Assembly (NCBI GenBank): GCA_963783835.1 | Contig: CAWAOX010000015.1 | Coordinates: 372,001 to 436,000 of the forward strand | DNA length: 64,000 nucleotides | Reading direction: 5' to 3' | Source of the DNA: CAIQPS01 sp963783835 | GTDB lineage: Bacteria; Actinomycetota; Thermoleophilia; RBG-16-64-13 | Program-made: the position numbers and the translations under genes | The notes under the pieces: generated by a model | The model's input: only the letters and a program-made list of their open reading frames with translations | Databases searched by the model: none | What the model was told of the DNA's origin: nothing | In this document: piece after piece, positions 33,778 to 42,658 of the stretch | Layout of the letters: every line of letters starts with the position of its first letter | How positions within the stretch are numbered: the stretch's first letter is position 1

Positions 33778-34682
33778 CCGTTGCCGGTCCCGCGACCGCT
33801 CCTGCCCGGGTCATCCTGCTCGACAAACCCGCCGGCCCTACCAGTTTCGACATGGTGCGGGCTGCCCGCCGGGGGATGCGCGGTCGCGTGGGCCACGCCG
33901 GCACGCTGGACCCGTTTGCGACCGGCCTGCTGTTGATCATGGTCGGCTCCGCGACGCGGGTATCCTCGTTGCTCATGGGATTGCCGAAGGAGTACGACCT
34001 GCTCGTGCAGTTCGGCGCCGTGTCGTCTACAGGCGACCGGACCGGAGTGATCGCCCCTTTCGCGCGTGACGGGAGGGTAGCGATGACGGTGACCGCCCAC
34101 CAAGTCGAGGCGGTCCTCGACCGGTTCAGAGGCCGGATCACCCAGCGGGTCCCGCTCACCTCCGCTGTGAAGGTGGATGGCGAGGCTCTGTACAAGAAAG
34201 CCCACCGAGGGGAAACAGCGGACACCCCCGAGCGGGAGGTCATGGTTTACGACCTCACGTTGGTCGAGTTCGACGAGGCTGCGCAGACGGCCCGGCTGCT
34301 GGCGCTGACCGGCAGTGGGACCTACGCCCGGGTGCTTGCCATCGACATCGGCGAAGCCCTGGGCTGCGGCGGCTATGCCGCCGGCCTACGCCGGACCCGC
34401 GTGGGGATGTTCTCGGTGCTGGACGCGCTGTCGCCCGGAGAACTCCGCCCTCAACGATACGAGGAAGGGGGCCGCGGGGTGCTCAGCCTCGACCAGGCCC
34501 TGGCGTTCATACCCGCGCGCGAGTTGAGCGACACGGACGCCCGGCTTGCGGCGAACGGGAACGAACTGCGGGACGTGCCGGCCGGCCGCTTTCGAGCCTA
34601 CGGGGCCGGTCGTCTGCTCGGAGTCTACGAGGGGATGGGGGAGCGCGCGCGGCCGCTGGTCGTCTTCCCCGGGGCCGCCTGA
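33774..34682 (+). CDS. truB: tRNA pseudouridine55 synthase TruB
   Basis: TruB makes pseudouridine 55 in the T-loop of tRNAs. The 302-residue protein has LLDKPAGPTSFDMVRAARR, catalytic Asp46 in GRVGHAGTLDPFATGLLLIM, then KEYDLLVQFGAVSSTGDRTG and VPLTSAVKVDGEALYKKA, and a PUA-like C-terminal part. The true start is the ATG at 33774, which overlaps the frame-corrected nrnA stop. The open frame upstream belongs to nrnA. Confidence 0.95.
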   Translation: MTVAGPATAPARVILLDKPAGPTSFDMVRAARRGMRGRVGHAGTLDPFATGLLLIMVGSATRVSSLLMGLPKEYDLLVQFGAVSSTGDRTGVIAPFARDGRVAMTVTAHQVEAVLDRFRGRITQRVPLTSAVKVDGEALYKKAHRGETADTPEREVMVYDLTLVEFDEAAQTARLLALTGSGTYARVLAIDIGEALGCGGYAAGLRRTRVGMFSVLDALSPGELRPQRYEEGGRGVLSLDQALAFIPARELSDTDARLAANGNELRDVPAGRFRAYGAGRLLGVYEGMGERARPLVVFPGAA

Positions 34683-34684
34683 CC

Positions 34685-35641
34685 ATGCGGACCTATCACT
34701 CTCTCGCGGAGGTAGGAGACCCGCCGGCAGCCGGCCGAGTGGTCGCTATCGGTGTATTCGACGGCGTGCATCGCGGCCACCAAGAGATCCTGCGAAGGGC
34801 TGTGGATGCTGCGCGAGCGGCAGGAGCCTCGGCTGCTGCAGTGACCTTCTACCCGCACCCAGATGCCGTTCTACGCCGCCGGTCGGTCCCACCGATGCTC
34901 ACGTCCCTCACCCGCAAAGAGGAGTTGCTCGAGGCGCTCGGGATTGATGAGCTCTTGGTCGTGCCTTTCGACAAGGATTTCGCTTTGCTCACGCCCGAAT
35001 CGTTCTGCGGCGCGGTGTTGTCGGACCATCTGGGAGCTCGTGCTGTGTTCGTGGGCGACAATTTTCGGTTCGGACACGGCGGGGTAGGTACGCCGGGCGA
35101 CCTTCGCGAATACGGTCGGTCCCATGGATTCGAGGTAGTCTCGGTCGTCCTTGCACGGGAGGAGGGGGAAGTGATCTCGAGCACGCGTATCCGCGAGTTA
35201 CTGAAAGCGGGCAAAGTGGCCGAAGCTGCCCGCCTCCTGGGTCGCCCCCACCGCATCGAGGGGACCGTGATCCGCGGCTTTGGGCGCGGCAAAGGCCTGG
35301 AGGCTCCCACCGCGAACCTTGCTCCTAGCCCCGAGATGGCCCTTCCCCGCCTGGGGATCTACGTCACCAGATCGACCGTCGAGAGTGCGGACTCATACGT
35401 CTCGGTCACAAGCGTAGGCACCAACCCTACGTTCCAGCGCGACCGCAAGATCCGAATCGAGACCCTGCTCCTCGATTACTCCGGAGCCCTATACGATTCA
35501 CGTCTGGCAGTTGACTTTCTCGAGCGCATCCGGGGACAGCGGACCTTCCCCGATCCCGACTCGCTGGCAGCGCAGATCAGGCGCGACGTGGAGGAGGCGC
35601 GCGCGTACTCTGCGAGCCGACCCGAAGCGGCCCGACGCTGA
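34685..35641 (+). CDS. ribF: Bifunctional riboflavin kinase/FAD synthetase RibF
   Basis: RibF phosphorylates riboflavin to FMN and adenylates FMN to FAD. The 318-residue protein has the N-terminal nucleotidyltransferase domain (VVAIGVFDGVHRGHQEIL, VTFYPHPDAVL, FVGDNFRFGHGGVGT, ISSTRIREL) and the C-terminal kinase domain (GTVIRGFGRGKGLEAPTANL, GTNPTF, IETLLLDY). It starts two bases after truB, the usual neighbour in Gram-positive nusA operons. It is the last gene of the run that begins at rimP. Confidence 0.95.
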   Translation: MRTYHSLAEVGDPPAAGRVVAIGVFDGVHRGHQEILRRAVDAARAAGASAAAVTFYPHPDAVLRRRSVPPMLTSLTRKEELLEALGIDELLVVPFDKDFALLTPESFCGAVLSDHLGARAVFVGDNFRFGHGGVGTPGDLREYGRSHGFEVVSVVLAREEGEVISSTRIRELLKAGKVAEAARLLGRPHRIEGTVIRGFGRGKGLEAPTANLAPSPEMALPRLGIYVTRSTVESADSYVSVTSVGTNPTFQRDRKIRIETLLLDYSGALYDSRLAVDFLERIRGQRTFPDPDSLAAQIRRDVEEARAYSASRPEAARR

Positions 35642-35867
35642 GGGAGGCCGCTCTGCCGGTCGGCGCTCTGACTGGTGAACCGCTCGACCGGCTGGCCGAT
35701 CCGGCGAGCATGCTCAGGCCCACCGGCCAAGGCGCCGATACAGAAGCTGGAAGAGAACGCCCTCGTGCTATCGTGTGAACGAGGGCGCGCGGTCGTGGGC
35801 AGAGGGCCGTCGCTCTCTTCGGCATCTGGAGTATCGCTTCTGCGCGTCAGGATTCAGGAGGGGACTT

Positions 35868-37886
35868 GTGGCTGCTACAAGGGTAGGGCGATCGCTGCAT
35901 TCTGGCCGGTCAACGCGGGGAACGAAGCGCTACCGCAGAGGGGTCCTGCTGGGGGCCATGGTCATGGTCCTTTTCTCCGTCCTGGTGCCTGCGGGTGTAG
36001 TCCTCGCGGCCGACTCCACCACCACCACCCTCACCGTCACTGCGCCCGCTCCCACCACGACAACCGAGCCGACCCCCACAACGACGGCCACGCCGACGAC
36101 CTTCTCCTCCTCGACCTCCATCCCGTCCTCGTCGACCACCGAACCCACCGCGCCGGCTACGGTTTCAGTGGCCGCCGCGGGGCTCACCCGGTACGACGCC
36201 GACTCCAGGCTCTCATACTCGGGCACTTGGGCCAACTTCACCAAGACGGCGGCGTATGGCGGCAGCTACAAGCGGTCAAGCACTGCGGGGGCCTCGGTCA
36301 CCATAGTCTTCGCCGGGGAGCAGCTCGACTGGATCGCCATGAAGGGCACCACCCCCGGGATCGCCGACGTCTATCTCGACGGCGCGAAGGTCGCCACGAT
36401 CAACCTGGCCAACACCGTGGCGGTCTATCAGCAGAACGTTTGGTCCACCGGTTCTCTCCCGAGCGGAGTCCACACCGTCAGGATCGTGCGTAGCGCGAGC
36501 AGCGCCTCAGGCAAGTACCTCACCATCGACGCCGTCGACATCGCCGGCACGCTTATCCCGTCGGTGGAGCAGAGCGATTCGCGTCTCGCGTACAAGGGCT
36601 CCTGGTCGGCTGTTTCGTCCGCGCTTTACTCGGGCGGCGGAGGCCGGTACTCCGACGCGGCGGGCGTCTCCGTGACCATCAACTTCACCGGCACCTATCT
36701 CCGCTGGGTGGGCGTGAAGGCCCCGAACTACGGCATTGCCAAGGTCACCGTCGACGGAACCACGACGTTTGACGTGGACCTCTACGCTGCCTCGACGCTT
36801 TACCAGCAGAACCTCTGGGACGCCACGCTTCCCTCGGGTGCTCACACGGTCAAGATCGAGGTGAACGCCGGCAAGAACCCGGCTTCGACCGGCGCGTATG
36901 TTGGCGTCGACGCGTTCAACGTGCTGGGGACCGTGAACCAGGCGTACGTGTTGAACCGCTACGAGCAAGACAACCCGCGACTGGTCTTCTCGGGCGCATG
37001 GTCCACCACTTCCGCTCCGGAGGCATCGGGGGGAAGCGACAAGAGGGCCAATACCAGCGCCGCCATGGTCAGCGTGAACTTCACCGGTGTGCGTCTCGAT
37101 TGGATAGCGACGAAGGGCCCAGGGATGGGGATCGCGGCCGTGTCGATCGACAATGGTGCCGCAGTCAGCGTCGATCTCTCTGGCTCGACGATGGCGTATC
37201 AGCAGAACGTCTGGTCCACGGGGCCGCTGAGCGCCGGCACGCACAAGGTCCAGATCTCGTGGGACGAGGGCAACGTCCCCTTGGCCTATATCACCCTCGA
37301 CGCGTTCGAGGTGCTCGGTACCCTGCCGGCCTCGGGTACGTTCACGTCGGCCGAGGTCGAATGGGTCGAACAGAAGCTCGCGGACCTCTCCTACCTACCA
37401 GGGAAGATCGACGGGGTCACGGACTCCAAGACGCGTGGCGCGATCATCGCCTTCCAGAAGTGGGAAGGGCTGACGAGGGACGGTACCCTCAGCGCCGCAG
37501 TCTGGGACCGGCTGCAGACGGCCAGCCGGCCCACGCCGTCCAAGAGCGGTGCCAGCAACCCCTGGATCGAGGTCAACAAGACCAAGCAGGTGCTTCTCTA
37601 TTGTAAGAACGGCGCAGTAGTCTTCACTCTGCACGTCTGCACCGGGAGTGCAAGTGTGGGAATCGTAACCCCTTCGGGCACCTTCAAGGTGCTGCGCAAG
37701 GCGCTGTCGACCAGCTCGCTCTATCTGCCGATGTATTTCCGGCCTTCGCCGAGCGTCATCGCCATCCACGGCTATCCGAGCGTGCCGACGGCCCCCGCGA
37801 GCCACGGGTGCGTCCGCACACAGTTTTGGGACCAGGACGTCCTCTATCCGCTCGTCGCCGTGGGGACGTACCTCTATATCTACTAG
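35868..37886 (+). CDS. Secreted L,D-transpeptidase with three beta-sandwich repeats and a peptidoglycan-binding domain
   Basis: The 672-residue protein has an Arg-rich start, a hydrophobic segment and a likely signal peptidase site near residues 47-48 (VVLAAD). A Thr/Pro/Ser-rich stalk spans about 50-98. Three homologous repeats of about 125 residues follow (106-231, 233-356, 360-486), each with a SGxW start, a GI-V-D segment, YQQN-W and a G-HTV-I strand. A PG_binding_1 domain (491-554) and a YkuD L,D-transpeptidase domain (565-672) come next, with His634 and SHGCVR (Cys648). The protein likely makes 3-3 peptidoglycan crosslinks or attaches proteins at the wall. The repeats look like carbohydrate-binding modules, which is inference. 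The GTG at 35868 is chosen for its AGGAGGGG site; the frame opens earlier, at 35775. Confidence 0.9.
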   Translation: MAATRVGRSLHSGRSTRGTKRYRRGVLLGAMVMVLFSVLVPAGVVLAADSTTTTLTVTAPAPTTTTEPTPTTTATPTTFSSSTSIPSSSTTEPTAPATVSVAAAGLTRYDADSRLSYSGTWANFTKTAAYGGSYKRSSTAGASVTIVFAGEQLDWIAMKGTTPGIADVYLDGAKVATINLANTVAVYQQNVWSTGSLPSGVHTVRIVRSASSASGKYLTIDAVDIAGTLIPSVEQSDSRLAYKGSWSAVSSALYSGGGGRYSDAAGVSVTINFTGTYLRWVGVKAPNYGIAKVTVDGTTTFDVDLYAASTLYQQNLWDATLPSGAHTVKIEVNAGKNPASTGAYVGVDAFNVLGTVNQAYVLNRYEQDNPRLVFSGAWSTTSAPEASGGSDKRANTSAAMVSVNFTGVRLDWIATKGPGMGIAAVSIDNGAAVSVDLSGSTMAYQQNVWSTGPLSAGTHKVQISWDEGNVPLAYITLDAFEVLGTLPASGTFTSAEVEWVEQKLADLSYLPGKIDGVTDSKTRGAIIAFQKWEGLTRDGTLSAAVWDRLQTASRPTPSKSGASNPWIEVNKTKQVLLYCKNGAVVFTLHVCTGSASVGIVTPSGTFKVLRKALSTSSLYLPMYFRPSPSVIAIHGYPSVPTAPASHGCVRTQFWDQDVLYPLVAVGTYLYIY

Positions 37887-37897
37887 GAGCGAATCGC

Positions 37898-37940
37898 AGT
37901 CGAGGCGCGGGCGGCCCACGGGGCCCCCGCGCCTCGACTT
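37898..37940 (+). terminator. Strong stem-loop, probable terminator after the L,D-transpeptidase gene
   Basis: AGTCGAGGCGCGGG (37898-37911) pairs perfectly with CCCGCGCCTCGACT (37926-37939), a 14-bp stem with a 14-base loop, 12 bases after the stop codon. Only two T follow, so it lacks a classical U-tract; such stems still serve as terminators or 3'-end protectors in GC-rich actinobacteria. Confidence 0.55.
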
Positions 37941-37972
37941 AGCCTCCCTGTGGTACCCTACATCACCGCATA

Positions 37973-38096
37973 GGAGCGAAGTGAGCTCCCGCGAGGTGGG
38001 CGTGCGCCAGTAGCCGCGTCCGCCAGCATTGAAACCTGCATCTCGGCTTGGACCGCAGCGTCCGTGCTGGGAGCAAGGAGCCCAAGGAGGCCATGC
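37973..38096 (+). promoter_or_regulatory. Possible structured leader of rpsO
   Basis: The region before rpsO contains a small hairpin, GGAGC (37973-37977) with GCTCC (37985-37989). A second GGAGC lies close to the AAGGAGG ribosome binding site (38083-38089) and could pair with the same GCTCC. S15 often represses its own mRNA through such leaders. No convincing promoter was identified. The element is a suggestion only. Confidence 0.25.
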
Positions 38097-38363
38097 ATGC
38101 TGAGTAAAGATCGCAAGACCGAGATCATCGACCGGTTCAAGAAGCACGACGTGGATACCGGCTCGCCCGAGGTGCAGATAGGCATCCTCACCGAGCGCAT
38201 CAACGTTCTGACCGAACACCTGAAGACCCACTCCAAAGACCACCATTCGCGCCGCGGCCTGCTCAAGATGGTCGGACACCGGCGCCGCCTGCTCACGTAT
38301 CTGCAGAAGCAGGACGTCGAGAGGTACCGGACGGTGGTCAAGGATCTGGGTCTGCGCAGGTAG
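38097..38363 (+). CDS. rpsO: 30S ribosomal protein S15
   Basis: S15 is a primary 16S-binding protein. The 88-residue helical protein shows TGSPEVQIGILTERINVLTE, LKTHSKDHHSRRGLLKMVG and RRRLLTYLQKQD. The ATG at 38097 follows AAGGAGG. An in-frame ATG at 38064 would add 11 unconserved residues and is rejected. rpsO-pnp is a conserved pair. Confidence 0.97.
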   Translation: MLSKDRKTEIIDRFKKHDVDTGSPEVQIGILTERINVLTEHLKTHSKDHHSRRGLLKMVGHRRRLLTYLQKQDVERYRTVVKDLGLRR

Positions 38364-38414
38364 TCGGCCCGATAGTCGGAAAGAAGCGGCAGCGAAGAGA
38401 GAATCGGCGGGAGA

Positions 38415-38433
38415 GAGGGCCACGGAGGCCCTC
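38415..38433 (+). promoter_or_regulatory. Stem-loop in the pnp leader
   Basis: GAGGGCC (38415-38421) and GGCCCTC (38427-38433) form a 7-bp stem with loop ACGGA, 17 bases before the pnp GTG. In E. coli a pnp leader stem is cut by RNase III and then lets PNPase repress its own mRNA. A similar role here is an inference from position; the stem is shorter than the E. coli one. Confidence 0.35.
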
Positions 38434-38450
38434 GGACGGGAGTACAGAAA

Positions 38451-40568
38451 GTGGCTAGTGGAGTAAGCACGACTGAGGTAACGGTAGGCGACAAGCAGAT
38501 CACCTTCGAGACAGGCAGGCTGGCGAAACAGGCGAGCGGCGCCGTGGTTGTCCGTTCCGGCGACACGATGGTGCTGGTCACGGCTGTCGTGGCCACCAAC
38601 GAGCGTAACGTTGATTTCTTCCCCCTCACGGTGGACGTCGAGGCGGGTATGTATGCGGCCGGCAAGATCCCCGGCGGCTTCATCAAGCGGGAAGGACGCG
38701 CGAGCGATCAATCCATACTGAACGCGCGGCTGATCGACCGGCCGATCCGGCCCTTATGGCCCAAAGGCTTCAACCGCGAGACCCACATCGTGGCCACGGT
38801 GCTGTCGGTCGACCGTAAGAACCCGTACGACGTGCTGGCGATAGCCGGCGCCTCGGCCGCTCTGTGCATCTCCGAAGCCCCGTTCGCGGGCCCGGTGGGT
38901 GCCGTGCGGGTCGCCAAGATCGAGGGGAACTGGGTGGTCAACCCCACCTACGAGGAGATCGACCAGAGTCCCGTCAACCTGGTGGTGGCAGGTACGAGAA
39001 ACGCCATCAGCATGGTCGAGGCCGGGTGCGACGAGGTCGACGAGGCCGATATCATCGCCGGACTCGAGGTCGCCCATGAGGCCATCAAGAAGCAGGTGGA
39101 CGCGATATCGGCTTGGGCTGCTGAGGTGGGCGTGCCCAAGATGGAGTTTGCTCCGAAACTGCCCGACCGGGCCGTCATGGACAAGATCAAAGCGCGTGTA
39201 GGTTCGCAGATCCAAGAAGCATCGAACGTGCTGGACAAGCACGATCGGGCGGGCGAACTGGCCGCCCTCAAGCAGGAGTTGGTCACGAACTGGGCGCCCG
39301 ACGGCGCGACCGATGAGCAGATCGCCGAAGCGGCGCAGGTCGCGAAGGCGTTCGACGCGGTGGAGAAAGAAGCCGTTCGGCATGCCATCGCCGTCGACAA
39401 GAAGCGGCCCGACGGCCGCGGGGTCGACGAGATCCGGACCATCACCTGTGAAGTCGGCGTCGCTCCGCGCACGCATGGCTCGGGTCTCTTCACCCGGGGT
39501 CAGACCCAGGTACTCACTCTGCTCACCTTGGGTGCCGCCCGCGACGAGCAGCGTATCGACGGCCTGGACATCGAAGAGTCCAAGCGCTTCATGCACCACT
39601 ACAAGTTCCCGCCGTTCAGCGTGGGCGAGGCCGGCTTCATGCGCGGTCCCGGCCGGCGCGAGATCGGCCACGGCGCCCTCGCCGAGCGGGCCCTGCTCCG
39701 GGTAGTCCCGGATGAGGAGAAGTTCCCCTATACCATCCGCCTGGTCTCCGAGACTCTCGAGTCGAACGGCTCGAGCTCGATGGCCAGCGTTTGCGCGTCC
39801 ACTCTGGCTCTTATGGACGCCGGGGTGCCGATCGCCCATCCGGTGGCCGGTATAGCGATGGGCCTCGTCAAAGAGGGCGACGACTACGTGGTGCTGACCG
39901 ACATCGCCGGGGTGGAAGACCACCTGGGTGACATGGACTTCAAGGTGGCGGGCACCGACAAGGGCATCACTGCTCTGCAGATGGACATCAAGATCACGGG
40001 TGTCACGTTCGAGATCATGCGCGACGCCCTGGCCCGCGCCCGCAAAGCGCGGCTGTTCATTCTCGATCGCATGGCCGAAGTCCTCAGCGGTCCGCGGCCC
40101 GAGCTTTCCGATTTCGCGCCGCGCATAGCCACCATCCGCATCGACCCCGAGAAGATCGGCGCGGTCATCGGCAAGGGCGGCGAGACCATCCGCGGCATGG
40201 AAGCCGAGTTCGAGTGCACCATCGACGTCGCCGAAGACGGGCTCATCAAGGTCTTCGCCACCGATGGCAAGCTTGGCGACGGCTGCATCGAGCGCATCGG
40301 CCTTCTCACGAGGGAGACCCAGGTCGGCGACATCGTCGAGGGCCGGGTAGCGTCAACCACCTCGTTCGGCGCTTTCGTCACGCTCAAACCGGGCACCGAC
40401 GGTCTGGTGCACATCTCCCGGCTGGCCGATCATCGCGTCAACGTCGTCGAAGATGTGGTCAACAGGGGCGACTTGGTGCGGGTGGAAGTGCTTGACGTGC
40501 AGATGCAGGGTGGCAAAGAGAAGATCAGCCTGCGCCTGCTCGAGAATCTGTCGGCGAAGGAAGGTTAG
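38451..40568 (+). CDS. pnp: Polyribonucleotide nucleotidyltransferase (PNPase)
   Basis: PNPase is the phosphorolytic 3'-to-5' exoribonuclease. The 705-residue protein has two RNase PH domains separated by a helical linker. Motifs include GGFIKREGRASDQSILNARL, IDRPIRPLWPKGFN, HHYKFPPFSVGEAG and SNGSSSMASVCASTLALMDA. A KH domain follows with IGAVIGKGGETIRGM, then an S1 domain (VGDIVEGRVASTTSFGAFV). The start is GTG. Its stop overlaps the next gene by one base (TAGTG). Confidence 0.97.
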   Translation: MASGVSTTEVTVGDKQITFETGRLAKQASGAVVVRSGDTMVLVTAVVATNERNVDFFPLTVDVEAGMYAAGKIPGGFIKREGRASDQSILNARLIDRPIRPLWPKGFNRETHIVATVLSVDRKNPYDVLAIAGASAALCISEAPFAGPVGAVRVAKIEGNWVVNPTYEEIDQSPVNLVVAGTRNAISMVEAGCDEVDEADIIAGLEVAHEAIKKQVDAISAWAAEVGVPKMEFAPKLPDRAVMDKIKARVGSQIQEASNVLDKHDRAGELAALKQELVTNWAPDGATDEQIAEAAQVAKAFDAVEKEAVRHAIAVDKKRPDGRGVDEIRTITCEVGVAPRTHGSGLFTRGQTQVLTLLTLGAARDEQRIDGLDIEESKRFMHHYKFPPFSVGEAGFMRGPGRREIGHGALAERALLRVVPDEEKFPYTIRLVSETLESNGSSSMASVCASTLALMDAGVPIAHPVAGIAMGLVKEGDDYVVLTDIAGVEDHLGDMDFKVAGTDKGITALQMDIKITGVTFEIMRDALARARKARLFILDRMAEVLSGPRPELSDFAPRIATIRIDPEKIGAVIGKGGETIRGMEAEFECTIDVAEDGLIKVFATDGKLGDGCIERIGLLTRETQVGDIVEGRVASTTSFGAFVTLKPGTDGLVHISRLADHRVNVVEDVVNRGDLVRVEVLDVQMQGGKEKISLRLLENLSAKEG

Positions 40569-41845
40569 TGTCGGCTGACGAGTACCGCCTGGAGTATCTC
40601 CCGAACGGCCAGCGGCTAATCACCGAGAAGCTCGACCACATCAGATCGGTGTGTCTGGGCTTCTGGATCCCCGCCGGCTCTCGGGATGAGCCCGGTGCGC
40701 TCGAAGGCGCGTCCCATTTCCTCGAACACCTCCTCTTCAAGGGGTCGTCGAAGTACACGGCGGAAGAGATCGCCCAAGTCTTCGACACCCTTGGAGGGGA
40801 ACTGAACGCCAGCACCTCCCGGGAGTATGTCGTCGTGTATGGCCGCTTCCTGGACGACCAGCTTGCCGTTGCCATGGACGTCATGGCCGACATGCTGATC
40901 ACGCCGACGTTCGCCGACCTCGACCGTGAGCGCGAGGTCATCCTGGAAGAGATCGCGATGGTGGATGACTCTCCCCAGGACCTCATCCATGACGTCCTGG
41001 CGGAGGTCGTGCTTGACGGCCATCCGCTCGCGCATCCGATCCTCGGAACCCGGCAAAGCATCGCCGACGCCTCCGAGGAAGAGATCCGTGGATATCACCG
41101 TCAGCGCTTCCAGTTCAGCGACATGGTCGTAGCCGCCGCCGGAAACGTCTCTCACGACGTAGTCCGCGAGTTGCTGCTCGAGCGCCAACTCGCGTCCAAC
41201 GGCCTCGAGCCCACGCGCACGCCGGCGCAGCCCGAGGTGAAGCCTCGCCGCCACTTCGTCGAGAAAGAGACCGAGCAGATGCACGTGTGTCTCGGCGGGG
41301 TGGGGCTGGCTCGCGATGACGAGCGCCGCTTCGTGCTTTCGGTGCTCGACAGCCTGTTCGGGGGGTCGCTCAGCTCGAGGCTCTTCCAGGAGATCCGCGA
41401 GAAGCGGGGCTTGGTGTACAGCGTGTACTCCTTTTCCAGCCTCTACCAGGAGACCGGGCTGACCGGGCTCTATTTCGGGTGTCGCCCCGAGCGTCTGGAC
41501 GCGGTCATGGAGACGGTGAGCCGGGAACTGTCGCGCCTGGTCACGGAGCCGGTGCCGGAGGACGAACTCCAGCGGGCCAAGGAGCACCTGAAGGGGCGCA
41601 TGATCCTCGGCTTGGAGAGCACCTCCAGCCGGATGACCCGCCTGGGCAAAGGCGTGTTGACCGGTACCGAGATACTGTCCCTCGACCAGTTGGCCGAGCG
41701 GATCGAGGCGGTCACTCCCGAACAGGTTCTCGAACTCGCTTCCGAGGTATACCGGCCGGCTCGGTTGTCGGTCGTGGGAATCGGATCCGACCAGTCACAG
41801 TTCGAAGGCGTGGTGCCCGAGGATTGTCTGGCCGGCTTGGCCTAG
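40568..41845 (+). CDS. M16 family zinc peptidase (processing peptidase-like)
   Basis: The 425-residue protein is an M16B/pitrilysin-type metallopeptidase. The inverted zinc motif HFLEHLLFKGS has His50, Glu53 and His54, and the distal Glu lies in REVILEEIAMVDD. The C-terminal half has the usual R/Y pair region (EKRGLVYSVYSFSSLYQETG). Homologues next to pnp in Gram-positives (PqqL/YmxG-like) have no settled substrate. The GTG start overlaps the pnp stop, and dapB follows six bases downstream, matching the pnp-ymxG-dap order of Bacillus. Confidence 0.9.
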   Translation: MSADEYRLEYLPNGQRLITEKLDHIRSVCLGFWIPAGSRDEPGALEGASHFLEHLLFKGSSKYTAEEIAQVFDTLGGELNASTSREYVVVYGRFLDDQLAVAMDVMADMLITPTFADLDREREVILEEIAMVDDSPQDLIHDVLAEVVLDGHPLAHPILGTRQSIADASEEEIRGYHRQRFQFSDMVVAAAGNVSHDVVRELLLERQLASNGLEPTRTPAQPEVKPRRHFVEKETEQMHVCLGGVGLARDDERRFVLSVLDSLFGGSLSSRLFQEIREKRGLVYSVYSFSSLYQETGLTGLYFGCRPERLDAVMETVSRELSRLVTEPVPEDELQRAKEHLKGRMILGLESTSSRMTRLGKGVLTGTEILSLDQLAERIEAVTPEQVLELASEVYRPARLSVVGIGSDQSQFEGVVPEDCLAGLA

Positions 41846-41851
41846 GAGCAG

Positions 41852-42595
41852 ATGGACGAAGAGACGAAGATAAGGGTAGCCGTGTGCGGAGCTCTCGGCC
41901 GGATGGGGCGGACCACCTGCGAGGCGGTCGGCGCCGACGACGAGTTGCTGGTGGTGGCTGCCGTGGATACCGGCTTCGGTGGCGGGGCCGCGTCTCTGCT
42001 GGGCCCGGAGAAGGACTTTTCCGGCTTGGACGACGCGCTCCAGCAGATAGATGTCGACGTTGTGGTCGATTTCACCGTGCCCGCGTCCGTCCGGGCCAAC
42101 GTCCTGATCTGTCTCGAGCACCGGGTACCGGTGGTGGTCGGCACCACGGGGCTCGGAGCGGTCGACCTGGCCGAGATCGAGAAGGCCACAGAACGGCAAC
42201 TGACGCCGGTACTGGTCGCCCCCAACTTCGCCATGGGCGCTGTGCTCATGATGGAGTTCGCCAAGCAGGCGGCCCGGTATTTCCGGGCGTGCGAGATAGT
42301 CGAACTGCACCACGACAAGAAGCTGGACGCGCCTTCCGGCACCTCTCGACTCACCCGGCTGCGCATCGAGGAAACGTGGAGCGAGGCCGGTCTGGAGAAA
42401 GAGGTCCCGATCCACAGTGTCCGTCTGCCCGGCCTCGTCGCCCACCAGGAGGTCCTCTTCGGCGGGGTCGGCGAGACTCTCACTATCAGGCATGACTCTC
42501 TCTCCAGGGATTCGTTCATGCCGGGGGTGCTTCTGGCCGTCAAACGCGTGCGCTTCCTGCAAGGACTCGTCGTCGGTCTGGAGAACATTCTTTAG
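41852..42595 (+). CDS. dapB: 4-hydroxy-tetrahydrodipicolinate reductase DapB
   Basis: DapB reduces HTPA to tetrahydrodipicolinate in lysine and diaminopimelate synthesis. The 247-residue protein has the nucleotide-binding IRVAVCGALGRMGRTTCEAV, VVDFTVPASV, VVGTTGLG, APNFAMGAVLM and the signature ELHHDKKLDAPSGT. It is short but complete. dapF and dapL near 58 kb supply two further steps; dapA is not in the window. Confidence 0.95.
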   Translation: MDEETKIRVAVCGALGRMGRTTCEAVGADDELLVVAAVDTGFGGGAASLLGPEKDFSGLDDALQQIDVDVVVDFTVPASVRANVLICLEHRVPVVVGTTGLGAVDLAEIEKATERQLTPVLVAPNFAMGAVLMMEFAKQAARYFRACEIVELHHDKKLDAPSGTSRLTRLRIEETWSEAGLEKEVPIHSVRLPGLVAHQEVLFGGVGETLTIRHDSLSRDSFMPGVLLAVKRVRFLQGLVVGLENIL

Positions 42596-42658
42596 AACTG
42601 CAGTGGCGAAGCGCAGCATCAGTAGCATCGCTCCGCAGCTGATCCTGGAGACCATCGC

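Noticed and set aside
32727..34682. A natural NrnA-TruB fusion protein
   Set aside because: The joined frame results from one extra G; the corrected nrnA has its own GGGH motif and stop, and truB has its own ATG.
35766..35774. TGC-TATCGT as the promoter of the L,D-transpeptidase gene
   Set aside because: It resembles an extended -10 box, but no -35 is visible and the match is weak.
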